A stretch of DNA of 54,216 bases from Streptomyces ossamyceticus (GTDB lineage Bacteria > Actinomycetota > Actinomycetes > Streptomycetales > Streptomycetaceae), in the NCBI RefSeq assembly GCF_001418475.1, contig NZ_LIQX01000159.1, positions 1-54,216 of the forward strand. Reading direction: 5' to 3'. Below, one piece after another: positions 36,781-45,424 of this stretch. The first letter of the stretch is position 1, and every line of letters begins with the position of its first letter. The notes beneath the pieces were generated by a model, which was given only the letters and a program-made list of their open reading frames with translations, made no database searches and had not been told where the DNA came from. A program made the translations under genes and the position numbers.

Positions 36781-39700
36781 GTGGAGGAGACGCAGGTCGT
36801 CCAGGTCCGCGGTGGCGCGGGCTTCGGCAGCGGCTATCTCGTCGCGCCCCGGCTGGTGCTGACCGCCGCGCATCTGGTGCCCCCGGAGGCGGACGGCGCG
36901 ATCACGGTGTCCCTGCCCGGCGGGACGGAACGGTTCCCGGTGGTGGTGCGGTGGCGGCGGGACGACGGGGAGACCGTGGACGCCGCGCTGCTGGAGATCC
37001 CCGCCGACGACGGGCGCTGGTCGCCGCCGAGCACGCTGCGCGGGGCCTTCGGTCGCCGCCCGCAGCGCTGGGGCCGGTGCGTCACCGTCGGCACGGAGAT
37101 CCCGGTCGCCGCCCTGGGCTTCCCCCGCCAGCAGCGGACCGCGGCCGGCCGCCGGGACCGGGAGGTGCTGATCGGCCGGGTACGGCCGCACGCCGGCCCG
37201 CCCCACGAGATCCTCGACGACGCCGGGCCCCTCCGGGCGGACCTGTCGGGGCTCGACGGTTCGACCGCCGCGCGCACCACGTCGTGGTCCGGGATGTCGG
37301 GCGCGGCCGTCTTCGCGGACGGCGGGGCCCTGCTGCTCGGGGTGGTGCAGTACGACCGCCGGCCCGGCCAGGGCACCCGGCTGACGTACACGCGCAGCGA
37401 GGACCTGCTGGCCTGCGACGGGTTCCGGGCGGTGGTGAGGCAGGCGGCCTCCGTCGACCCGCAGGCCGAACCCGCCGAGCTGGCCCGGCTGTTGGAACAG
37501 GCGCCGCCCAAACGGGAGATCGGCTCCCCCAGCATGCTGCTGCGGGCCGACGCCGAGGTCGTGTCGTTCCACGGCAGGGAGGACACCCTCGAACAGCTGG
37601 AGCGGTGGTGTCTGACGGACTCGGGCGGTTTCCCCGCCGTCCGTGTGATCACCGCCCCCGGCGGCCAGGGCAAGACCCGGCTGGCCCGGCGGCTGACGGC
37701 CCGTATGCGGGACCTGGGCTGGGTGGCGGGGCAGGTGGTCCACGACCCGCCCGACCTCGACGTGCTGCGCGGTGTCCGGCATCCGCTGCTGCTGGTCGTC
37801 GACTACGCCGAGACCCGGCCCGAGCTGGTCAGGCAGCTGCGGCAGCGCACCGAGCAGGCCCGGCACCCGGTGCGGCTGCTGCTGCTCGCCCGCTCCCTGG
37901 GCACCTGGCAGACCCGGGCCGCCCGCGGTCTGCGCGAGATCCGGCTGCACGCCCTCAGCCCCGCCGCACCCGACCGTGAACACGCCTTCCGTACGGCGGC
38001 CCGTGACCTGTCCCGCCGGCTGGCCGAGGCCACCGGCGACCCGGACGTCGACTGGGCCGGGCTCGCCGAGACCCTCCCGGCCCGCCGCGCCACCGCCGCC
38101 CCGGGCGCCGAGACGGCGCTGACCGTGCAGATGGCGGCCCTCGCGGCGCTGCTGCGCCGGGTCCGGCTCCCCTCGCAGGACGGGGAGAGCCTGGAGGCGG
38201 AGCTGCTGGAGCACGAGACGAAGTACTGGCACGAGAGTGCCGACCGCCGGGGTCTCGGCCGGCTCGGCGACGGGCTGCTCGCGCGGGCGGTGGCGGCGGC
38301 CGTCCTGTGCCCCGCGCTCGGCGAGGCGGAGGCGCACACGACCGTGGCGCGGCTGCTGCCCGCCGAGTCGCCGCTGCTGATCGCCGAGGTCGCCGCCTGG
38401 CTGCGCGACCTGTACCCGTCGGCCGACGACCGCTACTGGGGCCAGTTGGAGCCCGACCGGCTGGCGGAGACCCACGCCTGCGAGCAGATCCTCCTCGACC
38501 CCCGGCTGCTCGGGCTGCTGTTCGACCGGGCGCCGGACCACCAGCGGGTGCAGACCCTCACCGTGCTGGCCCGCGCGGCCGTCGCCCACGCCAACGCGGG
38601 CCGCGCGGAGGAGGCGTACACCGTCATCGACCGGCTGCGGGCGACGCTGCGCTCGGTGCCCGCCGACGCGCCGCTGACCGCGGCCGTGCTGCGCGCGCAC
38701 TCCGACACGCTGCCCGAACAGTCCCATGTGCTGCGGGAGTACGCCCTCGACGTCGCCCGCGCGCTGAGCGGGCTGTGCGGGGCCGCGGGGGACGACCCGC
38801 GGGCCCTGCGAGACCGGGCGTGGGCGCTGCACAACCTGGCGGAACGACAGTCGGCGGTCGGCGACTGGGCTCAGGCCCGGGAGGCGGCCGCCGCGGCGGC
38901 GGAGCTGCGGGAGCGGCTCGCGGCCGACGGGACGGCGACCCACCGCACGGAGTGGGCCGACTCGCTGCTGATGCTCTCCCAGGCCCTGCGGATGACGGGG
39001 AGCCCCGCGCGGGCGTACGACGTCGGCGACCGGGCGCTGGACCTGTTCCGCGCGCTCGCGGAGGAGGCGGACGAAGCGGGCGGCGAGGAGGGCGGTGAGG
39101 AGGTCGAGCGACGCGGCAGCGGACTCGTGCGGGCCCTCATCCACCAGTCCCAGGTGGTCTGGCGGCTCGACCCGAGCGCGCTCGGCTTCGACCAGGTCGC
39201 CCGGTCCGACGACCACAGCGCCGAGGCCGTCCGCCGGGCCCGGGACCTGGTGACGCGGCGGCCCGATCTCGATCCGCTGCTGCTCACCCGGGCGCTCACG
39301 GAGCGGGGCGCGAACCTGTGGCGCTTCCAGCGGCATCCGGAGGCGGTGTCGCTGAGCGAGGAGGCGGTCGAGGCGTCCCGGCGGCTGGCCGGTGAGAACC
39401 CCGACGCGTACACCGCCGACCTCGCGCGCGCCCTGATGAGCCTCGCCGTCGACCTGGACTCCGCCGGACGCCCGCACACCGAGTGCATGGCGCTGCTGCG
39501 GGAGGCCATCGCTCTGATGCGCCCCCTGGCCGAGGAGCTTCCCGCCGTCCACCGGCCCACCCTGACGCAGATGCTGCACAACCTGGCCTGGGAACACCAC
39601 CTGGCGGGCGACGACACCGCCGCGCGGGCCCGTGTCGACGAGGCGATCGAGCACCGCCGGGCGATGGCGCGGGAACCGTACGGGACGACGATGCCGGCCC

Positions 39701-40761
39701 TCGCCCAGTCGCTCGGCACCCTCGCCACGTTCCTCTCCCGCGCCGGCGCCCACGAGGAGGCGGCCGAGCGGGCGCGGGAGGCCCTGGAGGTCTACGCGCG
39801 CGCCGAACCGCTCAGCGCCAGCGACCTGAACTCGCGGTCCGGCACGGCTCTGGGGCTGGCCCGTTCCTACGACGTCCTGGGCCGCCCGGCCGACGCGCTC
39901 GACGCGCTGAACGAGGGGCTCGCCGTCCGGCGGCGGCTGAGCGAGTACGCCCCGAGCCTGTACACCGAGGGCTACGCCAACGCGCTCCACGACCTGTCGG
40001 ACCTGTACTGGCGCCATGACCGGCAGATCGCCGTACGGATCGTGCTGCGCCAGGCGCTGCCGCACTACCGGCGGCTGGCCCGGGTCGACGAGGGCGCGCG
40101 CCGGGGGCTGGCCGAGTGTCTGCACGACCTCGGCTCCAGCTACGGGACGTCCTGGGCACTGGCCGACCGGGCGGTGACCGCGCTGCGCGAGGCGTACTGG
40201 CTGCGGGGGGAGCTGGCGGCCGCCGACCCGGCCCAGAAGGAGCAACTGGCCGCGACGTGCGCGGCGTTGTGCCGGGCCCTGCTGAAGGCGTGCGTCTTCC
40301 CCGAGGCCGCGCGGGTCGCGGAGCACGAGGTGCGGCTGCGACGCGGGTTGCTCGCCGCGGACCTGGACGGCCAGGAGTGGCCCTTCTGTTTCGCCCTGCT
40401 GCGGCTGGCCAACAGCCGGGCGCGGGCGGGCGAGGACGCGGCGGCCTGGCGGACCGCGCTGGCAGCGGAGGAGGCGTGCGCGGCGCTGCTCGCGCGCCCA
40501 GGTCAGCCGCCGGAGGACGCCGCGTGGCTGCTGCACGGGCTGGGCGAGACGCTGAGCCTGTGCGGGCGGCACGACGTACGGCGGGCCGCCCGGGCGCTGC
40601 GGCCGGCCCGGCGGGCCCTGCGCCTCTACCGGGACGTGGTGGCGGGGGACCCGAGCAAGGAGAACGCGCTCAGGTGGATCGTCGACGGGCTGGCGAAGGC
40701 CCTGGAGCGGGTCGGCCACCATGCGGAGGCCGTCGACGTGCAGATGCGAAGAGGAGTGTGA
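36781..40761 (+). CDS. Trypsin-like protease-STAND NTPase-TPR protein
   Basis: This 1326-residue multidomain protein has a trypsin-like domain at residues 1-225: His31 (TAAHLV), Asp67 (VDAALLEI), Ser173 (GMSGAAVF), all three present. Residues 262-500 are a STAND-type NTPase: FHGRED lead-in, Walker A APGGQGKT (292-299), Walker B LLLVVDYAE, then LLLARS. Residues 610-1310 are TPR-like helical pairs. There is no signal peptide, so it works in the cytosol. By analogy to other STAND proteins, the repeats would sense a trigger, NTP would drive assembly, and the protease would then cut targets. GTG start. Flanked by trypco2 and DUF4913 genes in one unit. Confidence 0.9.
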   Translation: MEETQVVQVRGGAGFGSGYLVAPRLVLTAAHLVPPEADGAITVSLPGGTERFPVVVRWRRDDGETVDAALLEIPADDGRWSPPSTLRGAFGRRPQRWGRCVTVGTEIPVAALGFPRQQRTAAGRRDREVLIGRVRPHAGPPHEILDDAGPLRADLSGLDGSTAARTTSWSGMSGAAVFADGGALLLGVVQYDRRPGQGTRLTYTRSEDLLACDGFRAVVRQAASVDPQAEPAELARLLEQAPPKREIGSPSMLLRADAEVVSFHGREDTLEQLERWCLTDSGGFPAVRVITAPGGQGKTRLARRLTARMRDLGWVAGQVVHDPPDLDVLRGVRHPLLLVVDYAETRPELVRQLRQRTEQARHPVRLLLLARSLGTWQTRAARGLREIRLHALSPAAPDREHAFRTAARDLSRRLAEATGDPDVDWAGLAETLPARRATAAPGAETALTVQMAALAALLRRVRLPSQDGESLEAELLEHETKYWHESADRRGLGRLGDGLLARAVAAAVLCPALGEAEAHTTVARLLPAESPLLIAEVAAWLRDLYPSADDRYWGQLEPDRLAETHACEQILLDPRLLGLLFDRAPDHQRVQTLTVLARAAVAHANAGRAEEAYTVIDRLRATLRSVPADAPLTAAVLRAHSDTLPEQSHVLREYALDVARALSGLCGAAGDDPRALRDRAWALHNLAERQSAVGDWAQAREAAAAAAELRERLAADGTATHRTEWADSLLMLSQALRMTGSPARAYDVGDRALDLFRALAEEADEAGGEEGGEEVERRGSGLVRALIHQSQVVWRLDPSALGFDQVARSDDHSAEAVRRARDLVTRRPDLDPLLLTRALTERGANLWRFQRHPEAVSLSEEAVEASRRLAGENPDAYTADLARALMSLAVDLDSAGRPHTECMALLREAIALMRPLAEELPAVHRPTLTQMLHNLAWEHHLAGDDTAARARVDEAIEHRRAMAREPYGTTMPALAQSLGTLATFLSRAGAHEEAAERAREALEVYARAEPLSASDLNSRSGTALGLARSYDVLGRPADALDALNEGLAVRRRLSEYAPSLYTEGYANALHDLSDLYWRHDRQIAVRIVLRQALPHYRRLARVDEGARRGLAECLHDLGSSYGTSWALADRAVTALREAYWLRGELAAADPAQKEQLAATCAALCRALLKACVFPEAARVAEHEVRLRRGLLAADLDGQEWPFCFALLRLANSRARAGEDAAAWRTALAAEEACAALLARPGQPPEDAAWLLHGLGETLSLCGRHDVRRAARALRPARRALRLYRDVVAGDPSKENALRWIVDGLAKALERVGHHAEAVDVQMRRGV

Positions 40762-40765
40762 CGCG

Positions 40766-41242
40766 ATGACATCACCGTCGGACGACACCGGGCGGACCGG
40801 GCGGGAGGAGTTCCGGGAGGAGTCCGTCGAGGACATCCGGCGGGACGAGGAGAGCGCCGCCCGGCCGGCGGAGCTGTTCTACGGCAACGTCGGCGAGTTC
40901 GTCACGGACCGCTTCGTCCACTTCGTCTCCCGCCCGGCCCCGGGCTCCGGACGGGTGTGGTGTCCCGAGTGGTACCGGCACGCCGAGGCGCTGTCCCGGC
41001 TGGACTCACTGTGGCGGGCCTGGGAGGCGCTGCGCTGGGACGCCGGACCCGGCATGTCCAACTGGTGGGTCCACCACCTCGACCCGACGGTGCGGGCCCT
41101 GCTCGACCCCGTCGCCGGCCCCTTCGGGCGGTGCGTGGACGGGCACAGCCCGCAGGAGCCGCTCCCTGTCGAGACGCCGCCGGCCGGGCTGTTCGACGAC
41201 CAGCGTCTGCCGACGTCGAGGAACCCGTTCGCCCTCGACTGA
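40766..41242 (+). CDS. DUF4913 domain protein
   Basis: The 158-residue protein has the DUF4913 core: ELFYGNVGEFVTDRFVHFVS, WCPEWYRHAEALSRLDSLWR, GMSNWWVHHLDPTVRALLDP then GPFGRC. The first 35 residues are acidic and disordered. Function of DUF4913 is unknown; it is often met in actinobacterial mobile and plasmid regions. Here it begins four bases after the protease-NTPase stop with GAGGAG before the ATG, so it is part of that system. It ends 13 bases from the convergent era gene. Confidence 0.82.
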   Translation: MTSPSDDTGRTGREEFREESVEDIRRDEESAARPAELFYGNVGEFVTDRFVHFVSRPAPGSGRVWCPEWYRHAEALSRLDSLWRAWEALRWDAGPGMSNWWVHHLDPTVRALLDPVAGPFGRCVDGHSPQEPLPVETPPAGLFDDQRLPTSRNPFALD

Positions 41243-41254
41243 GGGTCGGGTGGC

Positions 41255-42208
41255 TCAGAAGCCGAGGCGGCGCAGCTGCTTGGGGTCCCGCTGCCAGTCC
41301 TTGGCGACCTTCACATGGAGGTCCAGGAAGACCGGGGTGCCGAGCAGTGCCTCGATCTGCTTGCGGGACTTGATGCCGACGTCCTTCAGGCGCTTGCCCT
41401 TGGGGCCGATGATGATGCCCTTCTGGCTGGGGCGCTCGATGTAGACGAAGGCGTGGATGTCGAGGAGGGGCTTGTCGGCGGGGCGGCCCTCACGGGGCAG
41501 CATCTCCTCGACGACGACGGCGATGGAGTGCGGCAGCTCGTCGCGGACGCCCTCCAGCGCGGCCTCCCGGATGAGCTCGGCGATCATGACCTGCTCGGGC
41601 TCGTCGGTGAGGTCGCCCTCGGGGTAGAGGGCGGGGCCCTCCGGCAGGAGGGGGACGATCAGGTCGGCGAGCAGGTCCACCTGCTGGTCGGCGACGGCCG
41701 ACACCGGGACGATCTCGGCCCACTCGAAGCCCAGCTCCTTGCCGAGCTGGTCGATGGCGATGAGCTGCTCGGCGAGCCGCTGGCCCTCCACGAGGTCGGT
41801 CTTGGTGACGATCGCGATCTTCGGCGTCTTCTTGATGGACGCCAGTTCCTTGGCGATGAACCGGTCACCGGGGCCGAGCTTCTCGTTCGCCGGGAGGCAG
41901 AAGCCGATCACGTCGACCTCGGCCCATGTGGTGCGGACGACGTCGTTGAGGCGCTCCCCCAGCAGCGTGCGCGGCTTGTGGAGGCCCGGGGTGTCGACCA
42001 GGATCAGCTGGGCGTCCGGGCGGTGCACGATGCCGCGGACCGTGTGCCGCGTGGTCTGCGGCTGGTTCGCCGTGATCGCCACCTTCTGGCCGACCAGAGC
42101 GTTCGTGAGGGTGGACTTGCCCGCGTTGGGGCGGCCCACGAAGCAGGCGAAACCGGCGCGGTGGGCGGCCTCGGCCGGCTGCTCGGATGACTGGGTACGA
42201 ACGCTCAT
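41255..42208 (-). CDS. era: GTPase Era
   Basis: Era (317 residues) binds the 3' end of 16S rRNA and helps assemble the small ribosomal subunit. GTPase motifs GRPNAGKS, DTPGLHKP and TKTDL are intact, and the C-terminal KH domain (GIIIGPKGKRLKDVGIKSRK) follows. Start: ATG at 42208, or 42217 (MGAMSV). It belongs to the phoH-ybeY-CNNM-cdd-era group but is separated from it here by the amtB-glnK unit and others. Confidence 0.96.
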   Translation of the reverse strand: MSVRTQSSEQPAEAAHRAGFACFVGRPNAGKSTLTNALVGQKVAITANQPQTTRHTVRGIVHRPDAQLILVDTPGLHKPRTLLGERLNDVVRTTWAEVDVIGFCLPANEKLGPGDRFIAKELASIKKTPKIAIVTKTDLVEGQRLAEQLIAIDQLGKELGFEWAEIVPVSAVADQQVDLLADLIVPLLPEGPALYPEGDLTDEPEQVMIAELIREAALEGVRDELPHSIAVVVEEMLPREGRPADKPLLDIHAFVYIERPSQKGIIIGPKGKRLKDVGIKSRKQIEALLGTPVFLDLHVKVAKDWQRDPKQLRRLGF

Positions 42209-42285
42209 GGCGCCCATTGTCCCTGATCCCCGGAGCCGCCCCGTACCGGACGTGTCCGGTGAGCTTTCCGAAACCCTCACGCAAC

Positions 42286-42323
42286 GAAACGTCACGGAAA
42301 CACACCTGTACGCAACCGGAAAC
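42286..42323 (+). promoter_or_regulatory. Candidate GlnR binding site upstream of amtB
   Basis: GAAAC occurs at 42286, 42297 and 42319, and GTACG at 42308: four half-sites exactly 11 bases apart, the spacing of GlnR boxes (GTnAC-n6-GAAAC repeated). A further GAAAC is at 42270. It lies 55 bases before the amtB start. GlnR activates ammonium uptake genes under nitrogen limitation in Streptomyces. Confidence 0.6.
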
Positions 42324-42377
42324 GCATGCCGGTGAACCTCTGACGAGCCCCGCACCCGTACCCGCTGGAGAAAGGCC

Positions 42378-43736
42378 GTGACGACCGTGACCCTGGCCGC
42401 GCCCCTCGCCGCGCCCGTCGCCGGGCCCCTGGCCGCGAAAGGCATCGACACCGGCGACACCGCCTGGCTGCTCGCCGCCACCGCCCTCGTACTGCTGATG
42501 ACCCCGGGCCTGGCCCTCTTCTACGGCGGCATGGTCAGGACGAAGAGCGTCCTCAACATGCTGATGATGAGCTTCGTGTCGATCGCCCTGGTCACCGTGG
42601 TGTGGCTGGCGGCCGGGTACACGCTCGCGTTCGGCGACGACGCCTTCGGCGGCCTCGTCGGGAACCTCGACCACCTCGGCATGGCCGGTCTCGGGCCGGA
42701 CAGCGTCCAGGGCACCGTGCCCACCCTGCTGTTCGCCACCTTCCAGCTGACCTTCGCGATCATCACGGCCGCCCTCATCAGCGGCGCCGTCGCGGACCGG
42801 GCGAAGTTCGGGGCGTGGCTGGTCTTCGTACCGGTGTGGGCGCTGCTCGTATACGTTCCGGTCACCCACTGGGTGTGGGGGCCGGGCGGCTGGATCGTGA
42901 GCGACCTGGGAGCCCTGGACTTCGCGGGCGGTCTGCCGGTGGAGATCACCTCCGGTGCCTCGGGCCTCGCGCTGTGCCTGGTCCTCGGCCCCCGCCTGGG
43001 GTTCAAGAAGGACGCCATGCGCCCGCACAACCTGCCCATGGTCGTGCTGGGCGCGGGTCTGCTGTGGTTCGGCTGGTTCGGCTTCAACGCCGGCTCCGCC
43101 CTCGGTGCGAACGGTCTCGCGGCCGCCGTGTTCCTCAACACCCTCGCCGCCGGCTGCACCGGCCTGCTGGGCTGGCTGTTCGTGGAGCAGCGGCGCGACG
43201 GCCATCCGACGACGCTGGGCGCGGCCTCCGGCGCCGTCGCGGGTCTCGTCGCGATCACCCCGTCCTGCGGCTCGGTGTCGCTGCTCGGCGCGCTGGTCGT
43301 CGGCCTCGCCGCCGGTGTCGTCTGCAGTTACGCGGTGAGCTGGAAGTTCCGGCTGAACTACGACGACTCCCTCGACGTCGTCGGCGTCCACCTGGTCGGC
43401 GGGGTCATCGGTACGGTGCTCATCGGTGTCTTCGCCGTCGAGTCGATGACCGGCGGCCCGCAGGGTCTGCTGCACGGCGGCGGGCTCGGCCAGTTGGGCA
43501 GGCAGCTGGTGGCCGTGGTCGCCGTCGGGGCGTACGCGTTCCTCGTGACGTACGGCGTCGGCAAGGTGATCGACCGGCTGCTGGGCTTCCGCGCGGACGA
43601 GGAGCACGAGCACACCGGCCTCGACCTTACGGTCCACGCCGAGACGGCATACGATCACGGCGTCCTGGGCCACGGCGCCCCGGTCGGCGCGTCCGTTCCG
43701 TCCTCCACTTCCTCCACGCAGAAGGCCAAGGCTTAA
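42378..43736 (+). CDS. amtB: Ammonium transporter, twin-His variant with Glu
   Basis: The 452-residue Amt/Mep/Rh channel has eleven helices. Signature segments: ALFYGGMVRTKSVLNMLMMS, FATFQLTFAIITAALISGAV and LNTLAAGCTGLLGW. The second pore His is His338 (DVVGVHLVGG). The first, His in E. coli AmtB, is Glu189 here (LPVEITSGASG), as in yeast Mep1/Mep3 (recalled). The C-terminal tail contains GLDLTVHAETAYDHG. GTG start with GGAG upstream. Cotranscribed with glnK four bases downstream; a GlnR-like site precedes the gene. Confidence 0.93.
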   Translation: MTTVTLAAPLAAPVAGPLAAKGIDTGDTAWLLAATALVLLMTPGLALFYGGMVRTKSVLNMLMMSFVSIALVTVVWLAAGYTLAFGDDAFGGLVGNLDHLGMAGLGPDSVQGTVPTLLFATFQLTFAIITAALISGAVADRAKFGAWLVFVPVWALLVYVPVTHWVWGPGGWIVSDLGALDFAGGLPVEITSGASGLALCLVLGPRLGFKKDAMRPHNLPMVVLGAGLLWFGWFGFNAGSALGANGLAAAVFLNTLAAGCTGLLGWLFVEQRRDGHPTTLGAASGAVAGLVAITPSCGSVSLLGALVVGLAAGVVCSYAVSWKFRLNYDDSLDVVGVHLVGGVIGTVLIGVFAVESMTGGPQGLLHGGGLGQLGRQLVAVVAVGAYAFLVTYGVGKVIDRLLGFRADEEHEHTGLDLTVHAETAYDHGVLGHGAPVGASVPSSTSSTQKAKA

Positions 43737-44078
<342 letters not shown>

Positions 44079-44100
44079 CGCGCGGGGCCGGGAGCGAGGG

Positions 44101-44139
44101 TGAGGGGTGGTGCCGCCGGACGGGCGGCACCACCCCTCA
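44101..44139. terminator. Perfect 17-bp bidirectional terminator
   Basis: TGAGGGGTGGTGCCGCC (44101-44117), five-base loop, exact inverse complement (44123-44139), between convergent glnK and the secreted-protein gene. Confidence 0.88.
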
Positions 44140-44156
44140 GCCGTTCACGTTCGCGA

Positions 44157-44633
44157 TCAGTCGAACACGAACGGGCCGGGCGACTGCGGTCCGCTCGCCG
44201 TGCAGTTCACGGGGAAGCCGAAGACGACCATCTGCAGGGAGCCGCCGTACGCCTCCAGGCTGTCGCCGGGGGCGACGGTGCCGGTGAGCGGGCCGACGAC
44301 CATGCCGTCGCCGGCGGCCAGCGCCGGGTTCTCGGTGCCGGTGAAGGAGGTGGTGCCGCCGCCCGCCTTCACGAAGGTGAGCGTGGACTGGATGGAGTCC
44401 TCGGCGAAGGCGATCGGTGCGGTGATCTCCGAGGAGGAGAGGGTCACGGTGGCGGACGTGCCGTCCTGGGTGGCCGTGAGCGTGGCCGCGCCGGAGCCGC
44501 CGATCGCACAGGTGGCGTTGATCGTCGCGGACTGCGGGGTGACGGCCGCGGCGCTGGGTGCGAGAGCGAGGCCGGTGACGGCGAGCGTCCCCGCGGCGAA
44601 CGCCGCGCCGACTCCGAGTCGTATGCGTCTCAT
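44157..44633 (-). CDS. Small secreted protein of unknown function
   Basis: The 158-residue product begins with a Sec signal peptide (MRRIRLGVGAAFAAGTLAVT, cleavage near PSAAAV). The mature part is Thr/Ser/Ala-rich and probably a beta-sandwich: INATCAIGGSGAATLTATQD and FPVNCTASG. The two Cys could form a disulfide. Resembles Streptomyces dehydratase-like or adhesin-like exoproteins, but I assign no function. GGGAAGGG precedes the ATG. Its leader carries a stable hairpin at 44666-44690. Confidence 0.75.
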   Translation of the reverse strand: MRRIRLGVGAAFAAGTLAVTGLALAPSAAAVTPQSATINATCAIGGSGAATLTATQDGTSATVTLSSSEITAPIAFAEDSIQSTLTFVKAGGGTTSFTGTENPALAAGDGMVVGPLTGTVAPGDSLEAYGGSLQMVVFGFPVNCTASGPQSPGPFVFD

Positions 44634-44665
44634 CGAGCGATTTCCCTTCCCTTGCACGGGAGTTG

Positions 44666-44690
44666 CACGGGGCTTGGGGACAGCCCCGTG
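44666..44690 (-). promoter_or_regulatory. Leader hairpin of the secreted-protein gene
   Basis: CACGGGGCT (44666-44674) and AGCCCCGTG (44682-44690) pair around a seven-base loop about 35 bases upstream of the start codon. TTGCACGGG is also directly repeated next to it (44652 and 44663). The remaining gap to 45032 (about 340 bases) holds no supported gene; GCATACTCAA near 44870 could be part of a promoter. Confidence 0.5.
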
Positions 44691-45032
44691 CGGCCCGGTA
44701 CGGGCATTGCCATGTGGGGGCGGAACAACGCGCGGCCGCGCGGCGGAATCTGACGGTCCGCCATAGGAACGGCTCCATTGAGACGCGCGGCGCCTGAGAT
44801 TGCAAGAGAAGCTGTGCCAGTCGCACTCAGGGTCGACCAAAGTGGCCGAAGGCTTACGTCGGTTGCATACTCAACCACTGCGGGAGGGGCGAACGCGCGG
44901 GCGTTTGGTCCCGTCCCGCGCGGGATGTCGGCGGCCGGAACCGGGTGTCCACTCGCCCGCGCGTGGAACTCGCACCGACCCGGACGACTGTTACCGGCCG
45001 TAACACTAGGGTGGGGACGGCCCCGGCGGGGC

Positions 45033-45386
45033 TCAGCCCGCCGTCACCGTCGCCCGCACCGTGCCGTCCGGACCCGCTAGCAGTACCGGGGTCCCCGCGC
45101 CGCCGAGGTCGCGCACGGCCGCGCGGTCCTCCTCGGAGACGGCCTCGGAGTCGCTCACCACGGCCGCCGCCTCCAGGGACTTCGCGCCGGAGGCCACCGC
45201 CATCGCGACCGCGGTGCGCAGCGCGCTGAGCCGCAGGGAGTCCAGTGCGACGGTTCCGGCGACGTACGTCCGGCCCGTCTCGTCGCGTACGGCCGCGCCC
45301 TCGGGCACGCCGTTGCGGGCCCGCGCGGAACGGGCCAGGGTGACGATCTTGCGGTCCTCGGGGTCGAGCGTGCTGCTGTCGGTCAT
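45033..45386 (-). CDS. Cytidine deaminase-like protein lacking the zinc site
   Basis: The 117-residue protein follows the cytidine deaminase fold: EDRKIVTLARSARARNGVPE then GAAVRDETGRTYVAGTV, LSALRTAVAMAVASGAKSLE and LLAGPDG. The zinc ligands are gone: the usual CAE/HAE is LSA (RLSALRTAV), and no PCxxC is present. It therefore cannot deaminate by the normal mechanism and is probably a binding or structural paralogue. cdd and era neighbour each other in many bacteria, which explains its place in this block. Only residual similarity supports the family call. Confidence 0.75.
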   Translation of the reverse strand: MTDSSTLDPEDRKIVTLARSARARNGVPEGAAVRDETGRTYVAGTVALDSLRLSALRTAVAMAVASGAKSLEAAAVVSDSEAVSEEDRAAVRDLGGAGTPVLLAGPDGTVRATVTAG

Positions 45387-45424
45387 GAGCCGAGCATACG
45401 TAGCCGCGCGGCCGGCACCCGCGC

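Noticed and set aside
36130-40836. Open frame of more than 1500 codons on the minus strand
   Set aside because: It is antisense to the deiminase end and the whole protease-STAND gene, has low-complexity Arg/Gly/Pro-rich composition and no domain; it comes from GC bias.
44630-44878. 82-codon frame upstream of the secreted-protein gene
   Set aside because: No start signal and no similarity; it covers the leader hairpin, so a leader RNA is the simpler view.
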